Below, in pieces: positions 1 to 7,460 of a DNA stretch of 23,052 nucleotides. Source of the DNA: Candidatus Falkowbacteria bacterium RIFCSPLOWO2_12_FULL_45_13 (GTDB lineage Bacteria > Patescibacteriota > Patescibacteriia > Patescibacteriales > GWC2-42-12); NCBI GenBank assembly GCA_001778055.1, contig MFFY01000031.1, forward strand, positions 1 through 23,052, read 5' to 3'. The position numbers and the translations under genes are program-made. The notes under the pieces were generated by a model that searched no databases, was not told where the DNA came from, and saw only the letters and a program-made list of their open reading frames with translations. Position 1 is the first letter of the stretch. The number at the start of each line of letters is the position of its first letter.

Positions 1-1
1 C

Positions 2-3000
2 GCGCAAAAATTTATAAAAGACATGTTGAAATCCGAAGAGTTATTTAATTTAGCGGAAGGCTCAATCTCTACTAAGTTAGAACACAGAAAAAATGAGTTT
101 ACCGAAGAAAGTAAAACCAAAGCGGCGCGCAAGGCTGATATTGTTATTTATATCAACCCCGAAATCGTGATACCGGTGGAAGTTGAAAAATACGACAACA
201 TTGAGGCCGGCTTTAATCAGTTAATGCAATATCAATCCGATTTAGATAAAAAATACGGCATATTAACCGATGGTTTTAGTTGGCGGTTTTACAATAACGC
301 CTATCTGCTCAAAGAGTTTACTATTGATGAGATTTTTTCTAACGCGAAATTATTTTTGGATTTTTGGCAAGAATATATAAAGCCGGAATTTTATTATCTG
401 TCATTTTTTGAAGATCGCGGACAATTAAAATTTTTGCCGGAAGATTTATCAGTTGAGAGAAAGCGGCAGGATTTTTTTCGCGACATCACCACCTTAATTC
501 GCGGTCTTAAAAATAAATTGGATATTGAGGGGTATTTTAAGGGGCTAGAGAAAAAAGAAAAGGAGAAAAGGGCGGTGGAAACAACTTACGCCTACATTAT
601 TCAGTTTATTTTATACAAGACTTTGGTGGACAACAAATACGACGATTACGAGAAAGAATACAAGAAACGGTATCAAGAAATTTATGAGTGTCTGCAGGCC
701 AATAATTACGGCAAAATTTTAGGCATCATCGGCGGCATCTCGCAAAATATCTCGCAAAACATTTACCGTCCGTTTAAAAAAGAGCAGGATTACATTAGCC
801 ATACTCTGCTTAAACTTTTTCATGAGCCGAAAAATTATCTTCATGACGTCTCGCCCTGGCTGGATATTTTTATTTTTATCAAGAAATACGATTTTGCCAA
901 CGTTAAAAATGAAATTTTCGGTTACATCTATGAAAATTATTTGAAAGAACTGTACGAAGACACTAAAAAGGGACAATATTTTACCGACCCGGCCGTGGTG
1001 AATTTTATGCTGGATCAGGTCGGCTATACGGCCATGAATGTAAGGCATACTATGTATTATGACCGTTACGGCGAAAGGGATTTTAAATGCAATATTTCTA
1101 TTATTGACCCATCTTGCGGTTGCGGCACTTTTTTATACAGCGCCGTGGATCGCATCATGGCGGTCAGCGGTTATGCCGGCGATAAAGCGCCGGGCTGGAT
1201 TGGACGGCTAATTAACGAGAGCGTTTTTGGCCTGGACATAGAAGAATTTCCGCTTTATTTAGCCGAGATGAACATTTTAATGAGAATGTTGCCGATAATT
1301 TTATTTAACGAGCGCATTTATCCGGTGCCGGACAAATTGAAGGTTTTTAAAACCAATGACAGTTTGGCCGAATTTTTAGACACGGCCATAAAAAATACCG
1401 TCAACGATATGGATGTAGCTTATCATAAAAGCAACGGCCAGATGTCATTGTTCGCGCAAAAATTAAATTTAGGCTATGCCAGTTATGTGCGCGACGAGGA
1501 TGGTTTGGCGGAGATGAAAAAAAGTTTGGAAAATAATAAAATTCCCCGGCGCCGCTTTGATTTCGTGGTGGGCAATCCGCCTTACATATCGTTTAAGGAA
1601 TGTTCAAAACAGAAAACACTGTTTTTTGAGCTGATGAAACAGAAAAAAATAAAATTAAGCGATGTCTACGGCGTGAATTTACATAGCACTCCCGACAATA
1701 AAAAAAAGTATGCCCCAAATCCTAATCTCTACGCTTTCTTTATCGCCCTGGGTTTAGCTTTACTGAAAGACGGCGCGAAACTCTGCTACATTGTGCCGCA
1801 AACGCTTTTAACCGCCGGCGATTTGGATGTTTTGCGCTATCATTTAGCGAAATTCACTACCATTGAAAAAATTATCACTTTTAGCGGTAAAATGTTTATC
1901 GGCCGGGGCCTAAAGCAAAATAAGCCGGTGGCCACCTCCAGCCTGGTTTTTGTAGTCCGCCGCCAAGCGTCGGAACCCGCGCATAAGGTAGAAGTAATTC
2001 ACTATAAAAATCCTAATGATGACATTGAAAAATGTTTAGCCAACATTTTGGCTTATAACCATAAAAAAATCCTTTTCCAATGGGTTTTGCAAAATAAATT
2101 ATTTCAGAACGCCAGCAACTGGAATTTTATCAAGCAGGATAAAAAGTTTTTAGATTTTTACGAGGCATATAAAAATAATACTGAAGATATCTCAATCTAT
2201 TATAATCATTCTGCGGCAGAGTATAATTTTAAGAGCAGATTCTATTTTGATAGAGGTTTAAAATACCCAAAAAATAAAATTAAAAAGCTCTCTTTTAACG
2301 GAGAGAGTGGTTATTATATTGCCAATAGCAATAAAAACAAATTTATTGCAAATGCTAGCGAAAATTTTATTAGTAGCAATTTGTTAGATTTTCCTTTCGG
2401 AAGCCAGGGCGAGGTAGTTTATAAACAGAAATATAAAATAATTTGGAGATACATAAATTATGATTGTTTTCGGTTTTCTTCCGAAAAAATAATGATTGAT
2501 TATAATAATGTTTTAATTTCTTCTGATAATAAAAACGAGTTATTATATTTACTCGCCATTTTTAATTCTTCAATAGTGTCAAAAGTTTTTGATGCTTTGC
2601 TAAAAAACGAAAACGAAAAGGATATTTTAATCGGTATAAAAACTATTAAGGAATTCGTCCGCGTGCCAAAAATTACGGAAGACAATCAGTTTATTAAAGA
2701 CGAAATTATCAAGAAAACGGGAGAGATGTTGAAGTTGGAAGATATTATTTTGTCTGATTTAGCGGACTTTTCCGGTTTAACGCTTCAAAAATTTGATAAT
2801 GTTGAAATTGAAGGCGATAATTTAGTTTTAGCCGGCGAAGGCAAAAAATACAAATGTAAAATTTTTAAAGACAAATATTTAGCGGAAAAGACGATTAGAG
2901 AAAAATTATCAAACAAAAAATTATTTGGCGAAAAAATTAATTTAGCCGATTTAAAATATTTGCCGGCCGTTGACTTTGACGGACAGAAGAAAATTAAAGA

Positions 3001-3136
3001 TTACATTGACGATTTAGTTTTTGCTTTGTATTTTAACGCGTTGGTTAAGGAGGTTGGTTTGGACAGAGCCGGCGAAATCAGAAAAAAGTGCGAGCAGAAT
3101 AAATTTTATAAAATGACGGAGAAAGAAAGCAAATAA
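2..3136 (+). CDS. Type IIG-like restriction-methyltransferase (Eco57I family), 5'-truncated by window
   Basis: Predicted single-chain restriction-modification enzyme that methylates adenine N6 and cuts DNA. The frame is open to the left edge; the first ATG is at 23, but in-frame sense codons precede it, so a few N-terminal residues are probably missing. Counting from that ATG, residues 1-110 resemble an HsdR/PD-(D/E)XK nuclease domain (D39, then E53-V-E55-K56). SAM motif I is D362-PSCGCGTF and catalytic motif IV is N518-PPY, the amino-methyltransferase signature. Residues ~700-1000 would hold the target-recognition region. About 1037 residues is normal for the family. The stop at 3134 is premature: the family's usual tail follows in another frame (separate entry). 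Domain identity is strong; cleavage activity and target sequence cannot be read from the sequence. Confidence 0.88.
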   Translation, partial: AQKFIKDMLKSEELFNLAEGSISTKLEHRKNEFTEESKTKAARKADIVIYINPEIVIPVEVEKYDNIEAGFNQLMQYQSDLDKKYGILTDGFSWRFYNNAYLLKEFTIDEIFSNAKLFLDFWQEYIKPEFYYLSFFEDRGQLKFLPEDLSVERKRQDFFRDITTLIRGLKNKLDIEGYFKGLEKKEKEKRAVETTYAYIIQFILYKTLVDNKYDDYEKEYKKRYQEIYECLQANNYGKILGIIGGISQNISQNIYRPFKKEQDYISHTLLKLFHEPKNYLHDVSPWLDIFIFIKKYDFANVKNEIFGYIYENYLKELYEDTKKGQYFTDPAVVNFMLDQVGYTAMNVRHTMYYDRYGERDFKCNISIIDPSCGCGTFLYSAVDRIMAVSGYAGDKAPGWIGRLINESVFGLDIEEFPLYLAEMNILMRMLPIILFNERIYPVPDKLKVFKTNDSLAEFLDTAIKNTVNDMDVAYHKSNGQMSLFAQKLNLGYASYVRDEDGLAEMKKSLENNKIPRRRFDFVVGNPPYISFKECSKQKTLFFELMKQKKIKLSDVYGVNLHSTPDNKKKYAPNPNLYAFFIALGLALLKDGAKLCYIVPQTLLTAGDLDVLRYHLAKFTTIEKIITFSGKMFIGRGLKQNKPVATSSLVFVVRRQASEPAHKVEVIHYKNPNDDIEKCLANILAYNHKKILFQWVLQNKLFQNASNWNFIKQDKKFLDFYEAYKNNTEDISIYYNHSAAEYNFKSRFYFDRGLKYPKNKIKKLSFNGESGYYIANSNKNKFIANASENFISSNLLDFPFGSQGEVVYKQKYKIIWRYINYDCFRFSSEKIMIDYNNVLISSDNKNELLYLLAIFNSSIVSKVFDALLKNENEKDILIGIKTIKEFVRVPKITEDNQFIKDEIIKKTGEMLKLEDIILSDLADFSGLTLQKFDNVEIEGDNLVLAGEGKKYKCKIFKDKYLAEKTIREKLSNKKLFGEKINLADLKYLPAVDFDGQKKIKDYIDDLVFALYFNALVKEVGLDRAGEIRKKCEQNKFYKMTEKESK

Positions 3137-3215
3137 AAAAACCGACAAACAAATTGACCAAAAAGTTTATGAACCGTATGGCCTGACCGAGGAAGAGTCA
3201 AGGGCGGTTGAAGAT
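3135..3215 (+). pseudogene. Out-of-frame C-terminal tail of the type IIG enzyme
   Basis: Read with codons starting at 3135, 3138 and so on, this stretch gives a segment containing TDKQID and VYEPYGLTEEE. That is the ending characteristic of Eco57I-family enzymes (typically TD+QID..VYELYGLTEEE). The main frame stops at 3134 inside an A-rich run (AAATAAAAAAA, 3131-3141). Dropping one A from 3131-3133 would fuse the two frames as S-N-K-K-T-D. After VED (3215) the frame has no nearby stop and reads antisense into recA, so the original end also looks lost. Either a frameshift mutation or a homopolymer sequencing error fits. Confidence 0.75.
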
Positions 3216-3241
3216 AGGCGGGCGCCGCGGTCCCCAGCCGG

Positions 3242-4279
3242 CTATTCTTCCACTTCCTTGGCTTTGGCTTCGCTCAAAATGCGTTTTCGGAGTTCCTTCA
3301 TTAATTTTTTATCGGCGCGTAAAAATCGTTTGGCGTTTTCCCGGCCGACGCCGAGTTTAATCTCGCCGTAGCTATAGGAGTTGCCTGATTTGTTGATGAC
3401 GTTGAGATTGGCGCCGAGATCCAACAGGTCGCCGGCGATGGATATGCCCTCGTTATACATGATGTCAAATTCGCAGGAGCGGAAAGGCGCGGCTACTTTA
3501 TTTTTAACCACTTTGCATTTTACCCGGTTGCCGATTATTTTATCGCCCTGCTTGATTTGCGCCGCCCTTCTCACCTCAATTCTGACTGAGGAATAAAATT
3601 TTAAGGCCGTGCCGCCGGTGGTGGTTTCCGGGTTGCCGAAAAAGACGCCGATTTTCATTCTGATTTGGTTGATAAAAATAACCACGGTTTTAGTCTTGGA
3701 AATTATGCCGGTCAGCTTGCGCAAGGCCTGGCTCATCAGCCGGGCCTGCAAGCCCATATGCGAGTCGCCCATATCGCCTTCAATTTCTTTTTGCGGCACC
3801 AGCGCGGCCACGGAATCAACCACGGCCACGTCAACCGCGTTGGAGCGAACCAGGGTTTCTAAGATTTCCAAGGCCTGCTCGCCCGTATCCGGCTGGCTGA
3901 TTAAAAGTTCTTTGATGTTGATGCCGATTTTAGAGGCATACTCTGGATCAAGCGCGTGTTCAGCGTCAATAAAAGCCGCGATGCCGCCCAGTTTTTGCAC
4001 TTCGGCTATGATATGCTGGGCCAAAGTAGTTTTGCCCGAAGCTTCCGGCCCAAAAATTTCGATAATTCGTCCGCGGGGCACGCCGTTGATCCCCAAAGCG
4101 ATATCTAAGGACAGGCAGCCGGTCGGCACGGCGTCAACATCGGATTTAGTGGTTTCGCCGAATTTCATTATCGCTCCGTCGCCGAACTTGGTTTTGATTT
4201 GTTCCACAGCCGACATGACCGCCTGGCTTTTTTCGCTAGTTTCGTTTTTTTTCTGGTCGTTTATAGTTTTATTATCCAT
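3242..4279 (-). CDS. recA: RecA recombinase
   Basis: DNA-dependent ATPase that forms the strand-exchange filament in homologous recombination. At 345 residues it matches the usual bacterial length (about 350). Walker A is G77-PEASGKTT, followed by the MAW-type start of helix 1. Walker B (VAVVDSVAAL) and the L1/L2 DNA-binding loops are present, including NQIRMKIGVFFGNPETTTGG. The tail ends in the usual acidic residues (EVEE). The ATG at 4277-4279 has no Shine-Dalgarno motif; the leader instead has a good -35/-10 pair and a 5' hairpin (separate entries). It converges on the restriction-methylation gene, and the intergenic gap is about 100 bp. No intein or insertion is seen. I did not recognise a LexA box. 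Confidence 0.98.
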   Translation of the reverse strand: MDNKTINDQKKNETSEKSQAVMSAVEQIKTKFGDGAIMKFGETTKSDVDAVPTGCLSLDIALGINGVPRGRIIEIFGPEASGKTTLAQHIIAEVQKLGGIAAFIDAEHALDPEYASKIGINIKELLISQPDTGEQALEILETLVRSNAVDVAVVDSVAALVPQKEIEGDMGDSHMGLQARLMSQALRKLTGIISKTKTVVIFINQIRMKIGVFFGNPETTTGGTALKFYSSVRIEVRRAAQIKQGDKIIGNRVKCKVVKNKVAAPFRSCEFDIMYNEGISIAGDLLDLGANLNVINKSGNSYSYGEIKLGVGRENAKRFLRADKKLMKELRKRILSEAKAKEVEE

Positions 4280-4302
4280 ATAAAGTCTAATCCCAGTGAA
4301 TT

Positions 4303-4328
4303 AAAAAGGGGTTTATTAAAACCCCCTT
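4303..4328 (-). terminator. Intrinsic terminator-like hairpin between HTH gene and recA
   Basis: On the minus strand a 10-bp stem (AAGGGGGTTT / AAACCCCTTT, one G-U pair) closes a TAAT tetraloop and runs into a T tract. It is well placed to end the HTH gene's transcript. It also lies downstream of the predicted recA promoter, so it would be the first structure in the recA mRNA. Confidence 0.6.
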
Positions 4329-4338
4329 AACTATTTAT

Positions 4339-4367
4339 ATGATAAACTATTTTTAAGGCGTTGGCAA
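4339..4367 (-). promoter_or_regulatory. Predicted recA promoter
   Basis: On the minus strand TTGCCA (4367-4362) and TATCAT (4344-4339) are separated by exactly 17 bp, a good sigma70-type pair starting just past the HTH gene's stop. Predicted +1 is near 4332, leaving a leader of about 50 nt that begins with the hairpin at 4303-4328. This is a motif match only. Confidence 0.55.
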
Positions 4368-4375
4368 TAACGGCT

Positions 4376-5050
4376 TTATTTATTCACTAAAATTTGCCTG
4401 ATGATAGTATGGCGCCGGCTGTATTTTTTTCTGGCGGTAACGGTGATCAGGTTGAGGCCGTTCTTCAGGTTTATAAGTTGAAAAAAATCGCCATTTTTAT
4501 CGCTTAAAACACTCTCGCCGTTAATGGTTAAATTAGCTTCAGTTTCAGTCTTGCCCGTGACCAAAATGGAGGTCTGGTCGGTGATGATGTCCAGGCCGGG
4601 GTTGTTAACCAGTAAAAGCGGCGACGAAATTATTTTGTTGATGCGATAGCCCAGATAAATAAAACAGATCACGATGACCAGGAAGATTATAATATTTTTG
4701 AGGATTTTTGGCAGGGCCAGAAAGTAGCGCCTTTTTATAATCTGTTTGGAGAATATTTCTTTTCGCCGCTTAGGCTCCAAGACGCTTATTTCGGCTTCGT
4801 AGTCTTTCGCCAAGCGGCCGTAATCCAAACCTAAAAAAAGCGCGTATTCGCGCAGAAAGTTTTTCCCGTAAACCCCATGAGGTAGCTGACCGTATTCGCC
4901 CTTTTCCAGATTGTTCAGATATTTTTCACTGATGTTTAATTTTTTAGCTGCTTCTTTAAGTTTGAAGTTTTTGGCTTGGCGGCGGGAGCGGAGCCGCTCG
5001 GCTACGGTTTCGGAGTCTAAATATATTTTATTGGATCTAAAAAAATTCAT
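4376..5050 (-). CDS. RodZ-like HTH domain membrane protein
   Basis: Cytoplasmic Cro/CI-type helix-turn-helix (HTH_25, residues ~15-75, with the RSRRQAKNFKLKEAAKKLNIS start and GVYGKNFLREYALFLGLD end typical of RodZ), a basic linker, one transmembrane helix (~117-134) and an extracytoplasmic beta-rich domain (~147-224). RodZ proteins link MreB to the cell wall; whether this one does is inferred, since no mre gene is visible. I chose the ATG at 5048-5050 (224 residues). A longer frame from a TTG at 5092 adds 14 unconvincing residues. No Shine-Dalgarno motif is visible at either start. It lies upstream of recA but is separated from it by a terminator and promoter, so the two are probably independent transcription units. 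Confidence 0.75.
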   Translation of the reverse strand: MNFFRSNKIYLDSETVAERLRSRRQAKNFKLKEAAKKLNISEKYLNNLEKGEYGQLPHGVYGKNFLREYALFLGLDYGRLAKDYEAEISVLEPKRRKEIFSKQIIKRRYFLALPKILKNIIIFLVIVICFIYLGYRINKIISSPLLLVNNPGLDIITDQTSILVTGKTETEANLTINGESVLSDKNGDFFQLINLKNGLNLITVTARKKYSRRHTIIRQILVNK

Positions 5051-5145
5051 GAATTTGAGAACTAAGTGTCCAAAAGATAAACATGAACCCAACTATTTGC
5101 TCGGCCCGGGAGAATTATTTTTCCTGTTTAGACGAAATTTGGGGG

Positions 5146-5205
5146 ATTTTCTCTGAAAAAATGTTTGCTAGTTGACGTATATTAATGAAATTTTTCAGGG
5201 AAAAT
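5146..5205. repeat. 15-bp inverted repeat upstream of the HTH gene
   Basis: ATTTTCTCTGAAAAA (5146-5160) and TTTTTCAGGGAAAAT (5191-5205) match as inverted copies at 14 of 15 positions, 30 bp apart. The pair lies between the HTH gene start and the pilin gene end, where the HTH gene's promoter should be. It could be a paired operator or a transcript hairpin; no protein can be assigned to it. Confidence 0.5.
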
Positions 5206-5274
5206 CTCTACAATTTCGTATGTGCAATAAAAATAATTTTCCCGATCCAGGCAAAGCGAATTTAAGCTAATTAT

Positions 5275-5712
5275 CTATTTAAACCAATTAGATATAGCCC
5301 ATTTTCCGCCTTCGGCCGCGGTTATGCCCAAAGCACTGAAGACTAATTGGATTATCATGAAACTGGTAAAAACTATGGCTAGGCCGATAACCGCGCCGAT
5401 TATAGCACGCTTGCCTGTCATTACTTTTTCAGCATCGCCAGCTGAAAGCAGCCACATTATGCCGCCATAAATAAAAGCGAATAATGACAAGGAGCCGACC
5501 AGGGCCAGAATAATATTAGAAACATTAACGGCGACTAACATGAAGTCATTTAATTGGCAATCGCCAGTTTTTATGCAGGCCGTATTTTCATTCAAATTAG
5601 TGGTACTGTCTTTGTCGTTAATCAGCGAGCCTGCGCTAGCCGTTAAAACAAAAACCAAAAGGGCATTAAAAATTAGCAGGCAGATGATTGACAATTTAAT
5701 AAGTTTTAACAT
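5275..5712 (-). CDS. T4SS pilin-like (Mbov_0395/VirB2-type) membrane protein
   Basis: A 145-residue protein with an N-terminal signal segment (~1-27, ending ASA-G), a short polar loop containing two cysteines (TACIKTGDC), and two hydrophobic helices (~58-88 and ~103-132) around the conserved stretch FIYGGIMWLLSAGDAEKV. This arrangement matches the pilin-like family (PF18895) that is very common in Patescibacteria and is often annotated as a type IV secretion pilin. No other conjugation or secretion gene is present here, so a role in a pilus or DNA-uptake apparatus is inferred. The ATG at 5710-5712 has no Shine-Dalgarno motif; the 66-bp hairpin element begins 20 bp upstream. Confidence 0.75.
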   Translation of the reverse strand: MLKLIKLSIICLLIFNALLVFVLTASAGSLINDKDSTTNLNENTACIKTGDCQLNDFMLVAVNVSNIILALVGSLSLFAFIYGGIMWLLSAGDAEKVMTGKRAIIGAVIGLAIVFTSFMIIQLVFSALGITAAEGGKWAISNWFK

Positions 5713-5732
5713 TCATTGAAAATTGAAAATTG

Positions 5733-5798
5733 TCCGCCGGAGGCGGATCTCCGCCCAAGGCGGACCAGCCTCTGGCTGGCGCGACAAACTTGGACGGA
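5733..5798. repeat. 66-bp triple-hairpin GC-rich repeat, copy 1
   Basis: Three adjacent hairpins: TCCGCC-GGA-GGCGGA (5733-5747), TCCGCC-CAA-GGCGGA (5750-5764) and CCAGCC-TCT-GGCTGG (5765-5779), then a tail ending GGACGGA. It matches 20590-20655 at 63 of 66 positions in the same orientation. The flanks are AT-rich (AATTGAAAATTG-type words). It is much more GC-rich than its surroundings and resembles REP/MITE-like dispersed elements. It lies 20 bp upstream of the pilin start codon. Confidence 0.85.
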
Positions 5799-5865
5799 AA
5801 AATTGAAAATTTTAATTTCAATGTCAAAATTCAAATATATTACTTTATATAAGATTAGTTTTCTA

Positions 5866-7281
5866 TCAGTTGCCGCTGACTTTGATTGTCTGTGCGACTT
5901 TGCTGGCCGCTAAATTAATAATGGCGTCCAACTTGTCTTGGCCCAGAACCGCGGCCTCAATCATTTCGGCAAAAATTTTCTCCATGGCCGCCGAATCAGC
6001 GCCTTTATACCAGCTTTTGGCGGTTAGCACCTGCCCAGCAAAAACGCCGATATCATTATCGTTAATCTGTTCGTTGACCAGCGCCCGCAGAGCCGTCGGC
6101 CTCTTGGCTTTAGCCAAATAGGTCTTTGCCTCTTCGGCCTTGGTCTCAAACTGAATAAAATCCCAAGCTTCGCTCAAATTTTTGCTTTTAGCGGAAACCG
6201 TTTCCACCCAATAATTGGCAAAATTAACCGGTGTGTTGCCCTCGATTTGCGGCAATTTGGCGACAGCGAAATTTAATTTAGGCGCTTGCGCCTTGATGGC
6301 GGCCAAATGATATGAATAGCCAAGCATAATCGCCAGCCGGCCTTGGATAAATAAAGTCAGGGAATTTTCCTGATTTTTATTCCAAGAGTAAACCTCTTTG
6401 GACGGATTGGCGAAATCGGTATAAAAACGAAGCGCTTCCAGGCCGGGGTTATATTTTTGATCCTTGAAAGTCGGCGGGATGCTGGCAAATAAGACTCCGC
6501 CCTCGTCCGTCATGGCTGACCCGTTCTGCATCATTAAGACCGACAAGATATCGCTATAGCGATCAATATTGCTTGAGCCGCCCAGGGCCGCGCCTGATTG
6601 AATAATTTCCCCCCGGCCGTCTTGTTTAGTGGTTCTTCTCACGTCCTGTTGAAATTCACTGTTCCAATAGATCGGCGGCAGGGCGATGCCGGCGTTGTTG
6701 AACAGATCTTTATTATAATATATGGCCAAAGTATCAACAAATAAAGGTAGGCCGTAAATTTTTTCTTCGTATTTTTTGGTTTTTTCATCAAAAGCCAAGA
6801 TAACCGCGTCGCTGAAAACCGCGTCAACAAAATTATTTTTTAATTCATTCAGACTTAAACTTTTGGTCGTCCTTAATTCGGGAATAACTTCTTTTTTTAG
6901 CGTGCCGCGGGTGATAGGGTAGGCCATGGTTATACTCGGCGGCAGGGGTGCGATTTTACTTTCATATTTTTTCATCCAGGTGTTATGGACAGAAAAGATA
7001 TCAGGTCCGCGGTCTTCAGCCAGGGCGTTCAAGAGTTCGCTTTCATATTCTTCATAGCGGAATTTGCGGTAATTAATGGTGATAAAAGGGTGAAGTTTTT
7101 TATAAGCCTGAAAAATTTCATCAAAAGCATCTGGTCCGTCCCAAACTCGCCAGTAATTCAAGGTGATCGGCTTCATGGCTTCTTGGGTTTGTTTATTTAC
7201 TAATTTACAGCCGAAGCCTGAAGTTAATATAAAGGCTAATATTAGCAATAAAATTATAATTTTTCTTTTTATGTTTTTCAT
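5866..7281 (-). CDS. Extracellular solute-binding lipoprotein (family 1, sugar-type)
   Basis: A 471-residue substrate-binding protein of the ABC sugar-importer type. It has a basic N-terminus, a hydrophobic signal helix and a lipobox-like SGFG-C25, so it is predicted to be anchored outside the membrane through Cys25. The mature part has the family features LNYWRVWDGPDAFDEIFQAYKKLHP, the hinge region GLPLFVDTLAIYYNKDLF, and the C-terminal ANYWVETVSAKS..AWDFIQF stretch. No permease or ATPase gene is nearby, so the transporter is either encoded elsewhere or the protein works alone. The ligand cannot be read from the sequence. The start follows an AT-rich palindromic leader without a Shine-Dalgarno motif. 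Confidence 0.85.
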   Translation of the reverse strand: MKNIKRKIIILLLILAFILTSGFGCKLVNKQTQEAMKPITLNYWRVWDGPDAFDEIFQAYKKLHPFITINYRKFRYEEYESELLNALAEDRGPDIFSVHNTWMKKYESKIAPLPPSITMAYPITRGTLKKEVIPELRTTKSLSLNELKNNFVDAVFSDAVILAFDEKTKKYEEKIYGLPLFVDTLAIYYNKDLFNNAGIALPPIYWNSEFQQDVRRTTKQDGRGEIIQSGAALGGSSNIDRYSDILSVLMMQNGSAMTDEGGVLFASIPPTFKDQKYNPGLEALRFYTDFANPSKEVYSWNKNQENSLTLFIQGRLAIMLGYSYHLAAIKAQAPKLNFAVAKLPQIEGNTPVNFANYWVETVSAKSKNLSEAWDFIQFETKAEEAKTYLAKAKRPTALRALVNEQINDNDIGVFAGQVLTAKSWYKGADSAAMEKIFAEMIEAAVLGQDKLDAIINLAASKVAQTIKVSGN

Positions 7282-7296
7282 AGATTTTTTGTTAAA

Positions 7297-7389
7297 AGTT
7301 CAAAATGTAAAAATCAAAATGTAAAATGACAATGCAAAATTAAAAATTTTTAATTTTACATTTTAAATTGTCATTTTTAACTTTGAACT
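7297..7389. repeat. AT-rich imperfect palindrome in the solute-binding gene leader
   Basis: AGTTCAAA (7297-7304) mirrors TTTGAACT (7382-7389). Between them, words such as TGACAAT and ATGTAAAAT recur as inverted copies around a perfect 22-bp palindrome at 7336-7357. The match between the two arms needs gaps. Similar AT-rich palindromes occur in other gaps of this window. Confidence 0.6.
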
Positions 7390-7410
7390 CTAAATTTTAA
7401 ATTAGTGTTA

Positions 7411-7442
7411 TTAGTTAATAATATTATACCATAATTAACTAA
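7411..7442. promoter_or_regulatory. Extended -10 promoter within a 9-bp inverted repeat
   Basis: On the minus strand TGGTATAAT (7431-7423) is an extended -10 box for the solute-binding gene. It sits in the loop between TTAGTTAAT (7411-7419) and ATTAACTAA (7434-7442), a perfect 9-bp inverted repeat. The repeat could be an operator for this promoter, or the 3' hairpin of the ComM transcript that ends at 7461. No convincing -35 box is seen. Confidence 0.45.
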
Positions 7443-7460
7443 TAAGAAAAATAAACAATT

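Noticed and set aside
3609..4283. 224-codon plus-strand reading frame opposite recA
   Set aside because: Shadow of recA; the composition is an antisense translation of RecA and matches no family.
5733..5798. GC-rich hairpin repeats as a possible CRISPR array
   Set aside because: Only single copies at distant sites, no regular repeat-spacer pattern, and no cas genes.
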